Positions 22,779 to 34,225 of a DNA stretch of 64,000 nucleotides are shown here, one piece after another (the first letter of the stretch is position 1; each line of letters starts with the position of its first letter). The stretch spans positions 101,001-165,000 of the forward strand of contig JAOTOM010004020.1 in the NCBI GenBank assembly GCA_034440615.1, given 5' to 3'. The position numbers and the translations under genes were made by a program. The DNA is from Ashinkailepas kermadecensis. Lineage: Eukaryota; Arthropoda; Thecostraca; Neolepadidae. The notes under the pieces are model-generated. The model ran no database searches, was not told the DNA's origin, and saw only the letters and a list, made by a program, of their open reading frames with translations.

Positions 22779-23789
22779 TTGATGCAGGGAGATGCCTTTA
22801 TGATCAATGCTCGAGATTCGGTTCGTAATGAGGGTTTCTTCGTGTAATTTAATCGTGTAATCGGCCAATCGTCCGTCGCCTTGGTGTTTAAACCGCATAA
22901 TATTGTGTGTATGTATGCTACGCAAATGCATGTTAAAATGATTGGAAAACATTGGCGTTTAATAAGCGTGTCAACTGTTTAACGTAAAAACAATCATCAG
23001 AATAATGTGCCAGTATGTCTCATGTATGACTGCATTGTGTTCATTGTGTTCATGTATGTGCGGCAGTGATGTTGGCATGCCCAAGCAGGGGCTGGATTAA
23101 GCATTTTCACTGGGAGCACAAGTACTCCAGAAAAATGCACCAAAAAATTAAGTATTAATTCATTAGCTTAACAGATATTGCCTCTGAAAATGAATACATT
23201 TTCCGATAATGGGGTGAGAATGCAACTTCAGCTCCAGCTGGCACGCTATTCGGGTCACTGCTTCCAAGTCGAGAGGCGACTACCAAGCGGTCGTCGCCTC
23301 GCCGCCAGCTGACCGGAGAAGGTCAGCCGAGGTCGGCCGACATTCCGGCCGGGTTGTTCGCCTGTCGGCGACACTCAGCCGCGATTGGCCGGCATTATCA
23401 TAATCCCCGACACTCCCCAACAGACGTGGCCAGCAGATGTGGCCGGCCGGCGGCAACGCATTGTAAAACAGGCCCTGACCGGTCGCCCGTGGCTAATCCC
23501 CTTGTCAGGTGCCCGCCGGCGGCGGTCTGTCGGTTCTCGGCCCGGCCGACAGGAGCGGGACCAATTTAGCCGGAGTTGGCCGGAGATCTTCCGGCTCGTC
23601 TGCTCTCGCGCGCTCGTGGTCCCGGCATGGCACCCACGTGGAATTGGTGCGCGAGGTGGGGCGGCGACGTGTGCGTCACGTTCCAGGCGCGCCGGTCATG
23701 GCCAGCCGGCACGTGCCGCAAATCTGCGCGGTGTGGGCAGGTCGAGCCGGTCCGGTAAAAGGGATCATCACAGGCATCCCGTGCTGTAT
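22776..23789. other. Unique sequence with a CpG-rich right half
   Basis: AT-rich up to about 23215, then GC- and CpG-rich (23240-23760), with frames of 70-220 codons on both strands that run into the next array. No domain recognised. Confidence 0.4.
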
Positions 23790-24010
23790 GTACGTCACCA
23801 CACTGCAGCACGGCTGGTGTGGCACCACACTGCACCACAGCTGGGGAGCGTCACCACACTGCACCACAGCTGGGGAGCGTCACCACACTGCACCACAGCT
23901 GGGGAGCGTCACCACACCGCACCACAGCTGGGGAGCGTCACCACACCGCACCACAGCTGGGGAGCGTCACCACACTGCACCACAGCTGGTGTGTCACCAC
24001 ACACCACTAC
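23790..24010 (+). repeat. 29 bp minisatellite (CACCACAGCTGGGGAGCGT type)
   Basis: Seven or so copies of a 29 bp unit (CACCACACTG then CACCACAGCTGGGGAGCGT). The central copies are nearly identical. The unit holds CAGCTG, an E-box core. Frames through the array (up to 224 codons) are artefacts of the period. Confidence 0.92.
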
Positions 24011-25576
24011 CCCGCCTTCCCACTACTCCAGTACTCCACTACCCCACTGCCCGGATTGACTTTCTTCGATGTCAATCTGTTTGGCCCGCAAAGCCCGCCA
24101 GCACGGCTTGGTGTGTTTCTCAAAGCTGCCAGTGCACATCGACGCTCAGATACGACTAACGAGCTTGCCGGTTTCACTCACCATGCATTTTCAGGCTCAG
24201 GCTCGATTTTCAGCCTGGAATATTCTGGGAACTGTTTAGCGATCTGGTCGCGAATTTTGCCACCTGCTACTCATACCAGCTCCGAAGTTGCCGCTTGCAA
24301 GCATTTGCCAGCTAGTGTAAACACGCTGTCTGACGTGAGTGGCAGCCATTGGCTGATACATCACCACACACTTCAAGTAGCCGAATCCCATGTCGATACG
24401 GTTATGTTAATCTTGGAGCCACCTTCAGGTGTTTTTGTAGCTTTATTCTAAGCACATTCGGTGCATTTGGTGGTTTGAGTTCTTTTGCCAAACGCTTCGG
24501 CAGCATTTTTACCTTAGGTTGCCTTGGAGAAGCACTGGTTGACCGAAACAAAAGTTAACGGGTAGCATTGCAAGAATTTCGTGGCATGCAACACCTTTTT
24601 CGTGGCTCTATTTCAAGGACAATGCAACAACAGCGACGGGGCTTGCACTCCGATGGAAGGGGTGGATCAGAACGAAGCACACTAGCCAAACAAGGCCGCT
24701 GATTTGTTCGTCATCTTGTCTTCTCTTGTTTCGCAACGTCCCTCCTATCCAGAAGCACACCAGGGTGACAAAAGTGTATGTTCCAGACTAGGGTTGCCGG
24801 AGCCGGAGGGCATTCCACTACAGTCTACGATGTAGTCACAGGCCCAGAACTCATCTCACCACTGAGTGGTGAGATAAGTTCGGAGCGCCCTGGAGCGCGG
24901 GACAGAAGTGGCAAGGCAGAACTCGCCAGTCTGCACTTCGCCGTGCTGTCTCATCTCATGACATCGAGCTCCGTTTAGCCGGGAAGCAATACTGCACCGG
25001 CCATTTTTCGCCGTGAGACAGCAGGAGATAGGCGCACTCTCCTGCCAAAAACAGCAAACGATGTGACAATTTCAGGTGCGAATTCCTGCCCTACCGAACC
25101 GCTTGACCTGCAGCGTCAGCTGCACCACAGGCAGCTGGCCGGAGTGCGATTCCTTGTACCCCTTGAGCTGCCCGCCATATCATTATCAAAATAGAGTGTC
25201 TAAAACAACAGTCGTGTTCACGTTGCACCGGCTACCGGCGATTGTTCCGTCTGCCTAGGTCCGAGTGGTTTATGGGCGTGGTGATGCGTGACAGTGTACG
25301 GTACCCTATTCAATCACAGGAAATAAGAAAGCTCCGCTGTCGATCGAGCTCGACGCTCGCCCGTCCATGCCGCAGGACGTGGCTCGCAATTTGCACGGGC
25401 GTAGCCGAAGCCATGGAGCGCTAAATGAGGCATCTCTCCCTGCAACTGCTCCAACCGCGCCCGGTGCTTCAGGCTTCAGTCCGGATTGAGCCGGACTGAA
25501 TTCGATTTGAGCCGTTGAGAGCGACGTGAGAACGGTACACTGGAGGTGGAGCTGTTTACTGGGTAGAGTAGAGCAT
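24011..25576. other. Unique sequence, no gene recognised
   Basis: Mixed DNA including a perfect 10 bp dyad around one base at 24853-24875 (ATCTCACCACT, G, AGTGGTGAGAT). A 210-codon plus frame (23819-24451) begins inside the minisatellite, and its unique second half has no recognisable domain. Confidence 0.4.
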
Positions 25577-25617
25577 GTGATGCTCTACTAGTTGAGAGTG
25601 CACTAGTAGAGCATCAC
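25577..25617. repeat. Perfect 16 bp stem hairpin
   Basis: GTGATGCTCTACTAGT (25577-25592) is the exact reverse complement of ACTAGTAGAGCATCAC (25602-25617), with a 9-base loop. A further GTAGAGCATG lies just upstream (25568-25577). It could be a tiny fold-back remnant. Confidence 0.9.
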
Positions 25618-26044
25618 AAAATGTCAAGGAAAATTGTTTCACAAACATGTGAAGTTACTAATCAATAATTTCTTCGTCATGCAGATGCATGTAAGCATCC
25701 GCAATGTCCACCGCCTGCGGATGCAGATTGAGCTGGGCTCATTCCACGGCTCCCTCAATGTTCATGCATCATCGAACTTTGGTAAAGATCCAGCTGATTA
25801 CGGTCTCATTGTTGTCAATGAGCTCGCGGACATTCCATCTATAATCACACGCAGCAAGCCACGCATTCCACCTGTACCTTCATTCTTACCCGGACCGACA
25901 TCTGCATGCCTATGATGCATACCTATGATACATATGATGCATGCAATGACGCACCTCAGTCCCTTCGGCTGGTTGGTTGCGGCTTTACGACGCACCCAGC
26001 AGCCGAGTGCCATACGGCGTCGCCTGCCTCTCACCCTGGCAGAA
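25618..26044. other. Unique sequence, no gene recognised
   Basis: Mixed DNA. A 93-codon plus frame (25634-25915) has no recognisable motif. Confidence 0.4.
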
Positions 26045-26136
26045 AGAGCGGACGCTGTGGGGAATCGAACCTCGAACCTCGAACCTCTGGCACGCCAGAC
26101 GCTCAGCTTAACCACTGACCTACCGACACCCCACGG
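26045..26136 (-). repeat. tRNA-like sequence with a collapsed anticodon loop
   Basis: On the minus strand there is an A box TAGGTCAGTGGTTAAG and a perfect B box GGTTCGATTCC. The anticodon arm reads TCTGG-CGTG-CCAGA, a perfect 5 bp stem with a 4-base loop instead of 7, so no normal anticodon exists. The T arm start is tripled (AGGTTCG three times). The ends GTGGGGTGTC and CCCCAC can partly pair. It is most likely a tRNA-derived SINE head or pseudogene. Confidence 0.65.
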
Positions 26137-26333
26137 TTCCGTCACACAGGCGAAGTGAGACAGACAGAACTGATGACTTACACTCCGATACTAGAACACA
26201 AAATTAGCCATAGCCGAAGTGCACTATAATTGCTATTTTGAGGACGATAATGTTCCTGGCTTCCCTGGCTATTACATTATGCCCATTACATTTTTGACAC
26301 GGCCTGGATGATGAATGGATATCATTGTCCGGC
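26137..26333. other. Unique spacer
   Basis: Short mixed sequence with nothing recognised. Confidence 0.35.
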
Positions 26334-26403
26334 ACGGATACGGATGCAGATTGGATTGGATACGGATGCGGATTGGATTGGATACGGATGCGGATTGGAG
26401 CGG
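26334..26403 (+). repeat. 22 bp tandem repeat
   Basis: Three copies of ATTGGATTGGATACGGATGC plus GG, with small differences in the first. Confidence 0.85.
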
Positions 26404-26520
26404 ATTTCACAACAACTCGTTCTATGCTCTGGTGCCCAAGCTACTCGACGTTGTCGTCTCGTGCGACCTCGTCCTACCATCTCCGCTCCACCGCCCGCAC
26501 TGCAGGCTACCCAGCCGCCC

Positions 26521-26622
26521 GCAGCTTCCACAGCAGCTTCCACAGCAGCTTCCACAGCCGCTTCCACAGCAGCTTCCACAGCAGCTTCCACAGCCGCTTC
26601 CACAGCAACCTCCACAGCAGCT
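26521..26622 (+). repeat. 12 bp CAGCTTCCACAG array
   Basis: Eight to nine copies of CAGCTTCCACAG, some with CCGCTTCCACAG. The 12-base unit keeps all frames open (Ala-Ala-Ser-Thr, Gln-Leu-Pro-Gln), so the 196-codon frame at 26308-26898 is not evidence for a gene. Confidence 0.92.
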
Positions 26623-27029
26623 GGTCAGGGTGGCCGCCAAGGCTGGACACGCGCCGTCCTCTGTCACACCGAGGAATCTGATCCGGCAACTCCCCTCTCC
26701 CCAGTGACCGCTTCACAGCGGGGAAACATACCTGATACAGCTGCGACGTCTCGCTGCAGACACGTGGCGGCGGCGAGGGGGGGGGGCAGGAGCGGAGACG
26801 AGGCCTTGCCGTCAACAGGTGGGCGGGTACGGCGGGGACTCGGTGACCTAGCGGGAGGCCGGCCGGACGCAAGACCAGGTAGAGCATCAGCGGCCTGAAA
26901 CATCAGCAGAGTGACACCGAACACCAGTCCAAATGTCACATATCATAGATATTGCTCCAGATATCACACCAGGAATCTCATCATATAACGCACCACAAAT
27001 CATAGCGGGTGTCTCAACAGACACCGATA
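26623..27029. other. Unique sequence, GC-rich then mixed
   Basis: Contains GC-rich DNA at 26760-26880. No domain recognised. Confidence 0.4.
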
Positions 27030-27345
27030 GTCCCTCACTCCTCCCTCCCGGAGTGCCCGACCCTCCTTCGGGGTGCCCCACACTCCTCCCGGAGTGCTCG
27101 ACACGCCTACCATGGTGTCAGACACTGCTTCCCCCGGGTGTTCGACATTTCTCCCTTTTGGAGTGTCAGGCATTCCTCGATGGCTGTCTGGTGCTCCTCC
27201 CAGGCTGCCCGACACTCCTCCCGAGTCTCCCAACACTCCTCCTAGGAGGTTTGACACTCCTCCTAGGGGTGTCCGACATTGTTCGTGAGGCTACCGACAC
27301 TTCTCTCCGGTGCCTGACACTTCTCGCACAGTGTCCAACATCCCC
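27030..27345 (+). repeat. Degenerate CCGACACTCCTCC minisatellite
   Basis: About eleven loosely conserved copies of a unit near 27 bp centred on CCGACACTCCTCCC and GGAGTG. Divergence is high, so the array is old. Confidence 0.75.
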
Positions 27346-28506
27346 ACCTCAGGAAATGGTTTGTCATGGTATATTCTATTACATAAATATAGCACGTAAC
27401 AAAACATAAATAAATAGTATAACATAAATTGTTTCCACCACATAAACAACAATGCAAATAATTTGGCTCAATAGTTTGTGGACACGTCGCTCACTGCTGA
27501 GGATAACAAGCCACGAAGGTGTCGTCTCACGCCTTGCTCTTCTTTGCGTTGAAGCCTCTTCGGCTAGCTTCGGCTATCTCGAGTCTGTGGGGATGGACAA
27601 AATGGCGCATGGAGAGCGGTAATTAGGATACGGTGTCGGGAGCGACCGGATGAGTGGAAGTCCGTATTCCTCAAGTCCTCTCTCTTTTGCAGGCGTCAGG
27701 TGAATGCAGAATCTCGCCAAATCTAGACAACAGCCTGCTCCGTTCACTTTTTGCTCCTCTGCAGCCACCTGCCCCGCAGAATACGAGCGTGGGTCGAGAC
27801 AAGGACGGGGAGGGGAGGGCAGCGTGACTGCGGCTCCTCAGAACAGCGGCGCAGTCGGCGCACCTGTTTCCGGTGCCGCCTGGCAGGTGGAGGCGGTGGC
27901 AGCGGGCGCGTGCTGGCCGGTGGCAGCGCGAGGTCACGCAGTCCCGGCGGCAGCACACTGACACCGGCCGTTGGCGGCTGCCATATTCTCCGCCCAAGGC
28001 CATCGACGGCTGCCATATGCCCCGTCCAACGACGCGCGCCTCAGGCGTTCTCGGACGTTCGCTGGTGTCGGCAAAGACGCGGATTCCTACCTCTTCGGAG
28101 GGCAGCGTCCTGGGATTCCAAAATTTATGTGGAAACCAACACCTAGTGGAAGTGTGTTTGAGCTCCTCGAGCAGAGTTTTGACCTGAATTGACGTCCGTG
28201 AAATATGTCTGCAGCTAATGTGTTCACCGTCCATATGCTTGCACGAACCTCAGCCACACACCACCGCTCTGACTATGGCCCCATCTTGGATGAAATTGAT
28301 GCACTACTAGGGTGAGGCTGCCGATGCGAATTTCTAAATATATGTTTGGGGCTTGCTTTTCCTCGGGTAGGTGATGAATATACCAACTTCAAGCTTGTCA
28401 TTTTATTGATTTTGTCACAAATCCACGCTGCGTTGGCTTCCCGCCCCCGCCGTGATTGGCGACGGATAATAATGATAATAAGAAATACTAATATTATTTT
28501 CAAATA
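27346..28506. other. Unique sequence with a GC-rich centre
   Basis: AT-rich at both ends and GC/CpG-rich at 27760-28040, where overlapping frames of 85-187 codons occur on both strands. Without a recognisable domain I do not call a gene. Confidence 0.4.
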
Positions 28507-28564
28507 ATGATTATGCTTCTACTGCTACTACTACTACTACCACTACTACTGCTACTACTACTAT

Positions 28565-28618
<54 letters not shown>

Positions 28619-29040
28619 AGCTACTACTATTAATGATTATCAGTATTATAGCTAGAATTCCAATAAGAACAATAGTAATAATAAAAATAGTAGTAGCAGT
28701 GGTAATAAGAATAATAATAGTAATAGTAATATTACTAATAATCTTAGTTAGTTAGTTATTTTGGCTTTAGGGCGCTTCGCCCATTACTAATAATCTTAAT
28801 ATTGACAATAATTGATCTTATAATTGTCATTGTCCTGATTCATATTTTCATGATTGTTATTCGTAGCATGATTTATATTATTATTATCATTATAATTGGT
28901 GTCCTTAGCATCATTATGAGTACGGTTATTTAGCATTATTATTTGCAGTGCTTATTATCATTATTACTTGTTATGTTTATTATGCTTGATCTTTGTTAAT
29001 ATTAGTATAACCATCATGATTTTCATCGTCGTTTTTGTTA
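28507..29040 (+). repeat. (CTA)n trinucleotide array with an AT-rich triplet-like tail
   Basis: 28507-28635 is a CTA/TAC triplet run. From 28636 to about 29040 the DNA is low-complexity, dominated by AAT/ATT triplets. TTACTAATAATCTTA occurs at about 28733 and 28783, bracketing 35 bp that include GGGCGCTTCGCCC. Confidence 0.85.
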
Positions 29041-29414
29041 TAATGCTGCCATGGCCGGGGATGGGGGGGTGACGACACCACGACAGAGTGCAGTCACCCT
29101 GTGCTCGCTGACCCGGTCAGAAGGCTCGTGCACTGTACATGCAACCTCGACGGCCGGACTAAACGCCTCGTGCCGCTCGTGCCGTGTTCGATTTCAGCTG
29201 TCCTTGCTCCGCGAACAAGATTGAGTCAGCCGGCGGCACTTCTCAGCTGTTGGCCTGTGCCGTACAGGCGCCGGCTCGCCCAACACAGGTCCGCCTGATC
29301 TGGGCGACACGGAGGCCGAACCGCACGACACACATCCACCTGCCCACCGACAGCACAAAGGCCGAGTCGCGCAACCACGGGCCAGGGCGCTCCGTCCAGC
29401 TGTGCCCGCCGGCC
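29041..29414. other. Unique GC-rich sequence
   Basis: No frame with a recognised domain. Confidence 0.4.
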
Positions 29415-29612
29415 GCCGGCAACTGCCCTGCGACAGGTGGGCTGCGACAGTGGCTGCGACACTGCCCTGCGACAGGTGGGCTGCGATAGTGGCTGCGACA
29501 CTGCCCTGTGACAGTGGCTGCGACACTGCCCTGTGACAGTGGCTGCGACACTGCCCTGCGACAGGTGGGCTGCGACAGTGGCTGCGACACTGCCCTGCGA
29601 CAGTGGCTGCGC
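29415..29612 (+). repeat. GTGGCTGCGACACTGCCCTG minisatellite
   Basis: Five to six copies mixing a CTGCGACAGGTGGG form and a CTGCGACAGTGG form, so the period alternates between about 24 and 57 bp. Confidence 0.85.
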
Positions 29613-29805
29613 TGTCCGTGAATTTGTGAGTGCGCGTCACCGTGTTGAAGCGCCATGACAGCGCCGAAGAAGAGGCGGGCGAGCAGGTGCACGTGTGGAT
29701 GTATCGACTGCAAATGGTGAGCGAAGGAACGGAGCACGTATAAACATGCACATGTGGAGAACATCGTGGGATTTGTTTGGTGACGAGTCGAGTCTTGGCT
29801 GCGGA
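29605..29805 (-). repeat. 200 bp duplicated segment, copy Y
   Basis: A diverged duplicate (roughly 75-80% by eye) of 30538-30745. On the minus strand the most similar part starts right after a possible splice acceptor (TTGCAG, before 29707) and stays open in two frames in both copies. It runs directly into the GTGGCTGCGACA minisatellite, which has overwritten its downstream part. Confidence 0.6.
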
Positions 29806-30203
29806 CTCGTGTGAATCTCATCTCATCTCATCATCAATCTCATCTCTCATCAATCTCATGTGAATCTCACCCGTGTGAGTCTCCGAACTGTTCGCTTCCT
29901 GAGCACACACGACCGCATTACACTGCATCTGCGCAGCTCCCATCACAAGCCTCAAGAACGCTGTGACGTAATTGCGTAGCGTTTTCCTGCTTCGCGGAAA
30001 CGCTGCTCGCTGCATGCTCGTCGTCGGCGCCGGACACGCCGCGTCGCGCCCACCACACAGTGCTGACGGAACGGGAGGTCGTGGGCGGGGAACGCTCTGG
30101 ATCACCAGCCCGAGCTGTTGGGTGAGCTGAACTGTGTGTTGAGCTGTTAACTGCCTGAGTCTTCTCAGTCGGATATATTCGTCTACGACTAAGAGTAACG
30201 TAT
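29806..30203. other. Unique sequence, no gene recognised
   Basis: Contains a short ATCTCATC-rich run at 29816-29865 and a minus-strand 95-codon frame (29818-30105) whose end, before GTGAGA, faintly resembles the end of the putative exon at 30445. The likeness is too weak to call. Confidence 0.35.
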
Positions 30204-30245
30204 CAGTCTGACATACGTATATATGTCAGACTGAGATATTTGTGC

Positions 30246-30292
<47 letters not shown>

Positions 30293-30293
30293 G

Positions 30294-30382
<89 letters not shown>
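30204..30382 (+). repeat. Hairpin, (TA)n and (TG)n compound microsatellite
   Basis: A perfect 12 bp stem (CAGTCTGACATA, loop CGTATA, TATGTCAGACTG; 30204-30233) is followed by a TA run at 30246-30285 and a TG run at about 30293-30382. GATATATTCGTC lies just left of the whole unit (about 30172) and its inverse GACGAATATATC just right (about 30399), so the microsatellites sit between inverted repeats. Confidence 0.92.
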
Positions 30383-30387
<5 letters not shown>

Positions 30388-30444
30388 GCGTGGGTGTGAG
30401 ACGAATATATCAGTCTGATACAGTCGTCTAACAATGTGACTCAC

Positions 30445-30637
30445 TTGAGCAAACCGCTTCCATTTGTCTTGCAGGCAGGAACCCTGTGCACAGGCTAGAT
30501 TGGAAGCATTGCATTTGACAGTTGGGCAGGTGATCGCGCTATCCGTGAAATTGCGTGTGCTCATCGCCGCCCTGAATCGCCATGAAACCGCCGAAGAAGA
30601 AGCAGGCCGGAAGAAGGTGTGTGTGTGGACATGTCGA
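30445..30637 (-). other. Possible exon on the minus strand (copy X)
   Basis: A 193 bp stretch lies between an acceptor-like TTGCAG (at 30638) and a strong donor GTGAGT (30439-30444). A reading frame stays open across it and includes the cysteine-spaced segment CPTVKCNASNLACAQGSC. The first half has a diverged copy at 29605-29707. I do not recognise the protein family. A chance open frame inside a duplicated non-coding segment is equally possible, since the copies do not clearly prefer one frame. Confidence 0.25.
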
Positions 30638-30775
30638 CTGCAACTGGTCTGGCAAGGAACAGGACACACATAGACATACACACGTAAAGACCATCGTGCA
30701 ATTTGTTTGGTGACGGTCGAGTCTTGGCTGCGGACAATTTGTTTGGTGACGGTCGAGTCTTGGCTGCGGACTCAA
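30538..30775 (-). repeat. 200 bp duplicated segment, copy X
   Basis: Matches 29605-29805 in the same orientation, including the shared word TTTGTTTGGTGACG. In this copy the block GACGGTCGAGTCTTGGCTGC with its neighbour ACAATTTGTTTGGT is itself tandemly duplicated (about 35 bp, 30697-30770). Confidence 0.65.
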
Positions 30776-33256
30776 GCAGGTATCCGTGAATCCAAATGCA
30801 AGCCTGCTGAGTGATCTCGTGTGTCTGGGAAACGATTATGGAACACTGAAGCGAAACAACTGAATGAAAAATGTAAATTGATATATTACTGGACATAGAG
30901 GGGCCAAGATAAAGTAATGTTGCGGAGAGCTCTAATGAGCATTGTCGAATTAAAACATAAGCTAAGGTAAAATAAGTTAAAATTTTGTAGGACGGTCTGT
31001 AGTTGTCTTTTAGCACTCGTGGTTGTTACCTGCTGGCGACCACTTCGCTGCAGCTTCAGGTGGTGGGCGACCACCGAAAATTTTCTGCACTCTTGCAAGC
31101 AACACAGATCCGCTTCTTGAGACAGCTCTACTCGTAACGGAATCCACGGTACCGAACCTACTGTGCAGGCGCATATACATACATACAGGCCCAGGTGCAA
31201 GCCGGGGACTCCCAACACCAACTGAGTTATCGTTGTGCATCGATGCGTGGTCTGGTCTACATCTACACGGGATTGTCTGACGTGTCGATTGGGAAAGGCC
31301 CAGGCGGTCGCCGCCAGCTGGCACTGCGCAGTGGGCACGGTGCCCGTAGGGATGTCTTTGCTTCGCTCTGGGCCGCCTGCGCCGTGCTGTGCGATGCTGT
31401 TGAACAGCTGGGGCGTCCGGCAACTGGCGGCTTGATCCTCGCCGCCGGCGTGTCGCGCTGTTCTGGTCCGAGTGCTCATGCACGACGGGAGCTGCCGACG
31501 CTGCACGCTCTGGAGATCCGCTAGCGACACATTTGCACGCTCTGAAGACGGATGGAGATCGACTGGACAGACGCTCTGTGTGTGCCATTTGGATGGAGTC
31601 CAACCGTATGAGAACTGGGTGTGGCCACCACGAAGCCATGGCCGTTCAGCTTAACGTCGCCTACTTTTGTCGACATCGATCGGCAAGTTCCTACCTCAGC
31701 TCGCTTCTGACCGCGGTGTGTGGAAAAATATTCGATTGGCAAGTGGGACGTAGATCCACATGTCGGGACTTGGCTTTACGCCGCCTGGCTACAGTGGAAA
31801 GCACCAGACCCTTCGGCTCTGACCGAATGGACGTTTCTTGTTATGGCGCATGCAGCGCATTTTGCCTTTCAGGATAGACGATGCGCGTCGCCGTAGAGAC
31901 GTGCTGCTGCACCAGCAGTCCGCTGCTGTCGGCGTCGTTCCGATCAGCCGCGTCATCAGTGCGGCACAAACTATTCAATGCGCGTACAATGCTTTCCAAT
32001 TAACTAGCTACGCTCAGGGATGGGCCTATTCTAAACTACTCAGGTCATTGGGACCGGGCTTCCAGCGCCTCGTTTGACTGGCCGTCGTTCCCTGTCATTC
32101 TGACCCCGGTCCATGTGGAGATCACGCGGGTCTGCGCAGCGGCGTGGTGAGAGGAGGTGGCCCTCTCCGAATACATTGAAAGTTTCATCCTTGAGCATGG
32201 CTGGTTAATTTGAAAGCATTCTACGCACAGGAACATCAAGTCCCCAGCATGATGGATGCTGGCCAGCGTCGGATGCTGATGGCAATGCTGAGGGCATGCT
32301 GACGAAAATGATGTATCAGATCAGCATTGAGGCTGCCAATTCGCCAAGTATTTCCAGCTAGGTCATCCGGTATTGCATCATGGATCAGCGAATTTAGTCG
32401 AAAATAAGTTCCGTGCCCGATAAACGAGTGACGATGGAGCAGCCACACCGAACACCAGGTGTGATTCCCCACCTACTGATCAGCGTCAATGCTACAGAGG
32501 AGCTGGAATATAGAAGAAGCGCTGCAACAAAAACGTGATTTAGGTTTCGAAAACGTTGCTGTCGGGTCGAGCTGGACAGGGTCGCTCCGATGAACGTGTG
32601 TCGTATGCATAGCTTTCTCCTGAATGGCGGTGCCTGCAGCGCAGAAATTTACCCTCTTTCTCGAGTAGGGAAGAACCTCAGCCACACACTGAGAGACACT
32701 TAAGAATCGTACGGATTCTTTAGGAAAACTCATAGTTCTTTTTGTCATATTCGAACATGACAGCACTATGCCCCACGGGATTCTTTTTTGGTTATAAAAT
32801 AATTTCAAAGGTATCGTTGCGCTTCTAGGGTTCTTTTAAAAAATGAGAGAGGCAGCGATAAGAAAAGAATCGCTAATTGATCACCATTCCTTTGTAAGGA
32901 CGGTGAGATCAGGGCGGATTCCTTTCACACCGTCATATGCTCTTCGTAGGGAAAAATGTCTTCGGAAAACCCAGCGCCTTTCTGGTCAAAGAACCTTATC
33001 CTTTCTGAGGATGCGAGACCACTTTCTGCACGACCGAAACGGGCTTCAAACTTGCTTCATGCAGTATTCTGGAACATAGCTCATGCTTGATTCAACAGCG
33101 ATGCATGGACTAAGCTAGTTGGGACACGGCTACATATTCAGCTTTAAAAAGAACATTGGCGGAAATGCCTTCATCCAAGTTATGAAAATCGATTTACTCT
33201 CACAAACGATAAGACCTCTCGTGAAAATCCTTCACGTCGAAACCACACCACTCCGA
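30776..33256. other. Unique sequence, no gene recognised
   Basis: About 2.5 kb of non-repetitive DNA. Overlapping minus-strand frames of 214 and 209 codons (30886-31530, 31010-31639) sit in GC-rich DNA, face plus-strand frames of similar length, and show no domain. Confidence 0.4.
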
Positions 33257-33448
33257 CAGCGCCTCAGGCTCACATGTCACGAGCCAAGCCTTGGAGAAAT
33301 GCTGCTGGTCTCCAAAACAAGATCACTGAATAACATGTCCAGCAGGACTAGGCAGCGCCTCAGGCTCACATGTCACCAGCCAAGCCTTGAAGAAATGCTG
33401 CTAGTCGCCAAAACAAGATCACTGAATAACATGTCCAGCAGGACTAGG
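33257..33448 (+). repeat. 96 bp tandem duplication
   Basis: Two copies, 33257-33352 and 33353-33448, that differ at about six positions. As 96 is a multiple of three, the surrounding 130-codon plus frame (33119-33511) contains a 32-residue repeat. Most differences change the residue (Glu/Gln, Gly/Glu, Ser/Ala), so coding constraint is not supported. Confidence 0.9.
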
Positions 33449-34225
33449 AAGCCGTGTGCGTATTGGCGGCGAACTTCTCGCTTTCCGCTTCCAATCCTTG
33501 AGTTTCAATGATATGACACGTAGAGACAATGTCGACTATCACCTACATCCTATCCTGGGCAATCGTAGATCACATAATGATGAGAAATCAGAAACCGCAC
33601 GAATCACAGAACGATTATCATTCACCGCGCGCTAAATCGCAGCTCGATCCGGCTAGCAAAGAAGGTCGTCATGCTCTTTACAGACAGATATTTAGACTCA
33701 CGCCGTACTGCTGGCTGCTGACTGGTACGTCTCCAGCACTGTTGTCTGCACCGCACACAGCTCGCCATTTATTATCAGTTGCGTCGTCTCCCACAGCTAC
33801 GTCGGCGTCGCCTTCCATGTTCAAAAATGGCAGACGCGCGCGCATGTGCGCGTCCTTATACATACCATGCGCATAAGCGAGTGCATGGTGTAAGCACTCA
33901 ATAACACGCCCATATTCTTACACAAGAATCACCATTGAAGTAAAGAATGCCAACATATGTTTCCAAAAACAATATTGGTAAATTTCTTACAGAAGGCGAC
34001 ATTCTGTACCTTCATGAATGTTTTTGACTGTTATTAGTAAGAGCATTAACCGTTCAGAAGACACTCTGTTTTAATGAAAAACTTAGCACGTAACTAGGAC
34101 AAACCTTTAAATACTACAGTGGGTTTTGAAGAGTAGTTCGTCAAGATACTGAAAGCGTTTTCCGGTGCACTATTGTGTTTCGCTACACACCAGGGGTTTT
34201 GTTTCATATGCTTTTGAGGAACCAA
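33449..34225. other. Unique AT-leaning sequence, no gene recognised
   Basis: Frames are at most 115 codons. No motif recognised. Confidence 0.4.

Noticed and set aside
23790..24010. CRISPR-like array (29 bp repeats; also the 32 bp arrays at 1.7 and 14.9 kb)
   Set aside because: Units follow each other with no unique spacers, and the DNA is eukaryotic in style; these are minisatellites.
30886..31639. Overlapping minus-strand frames of 214 and 209 codons as a gene
   Set aside because: Two different frames in the same GC-rich DNA, opposed by plus-strand frames, with no domain and no splice pattern.
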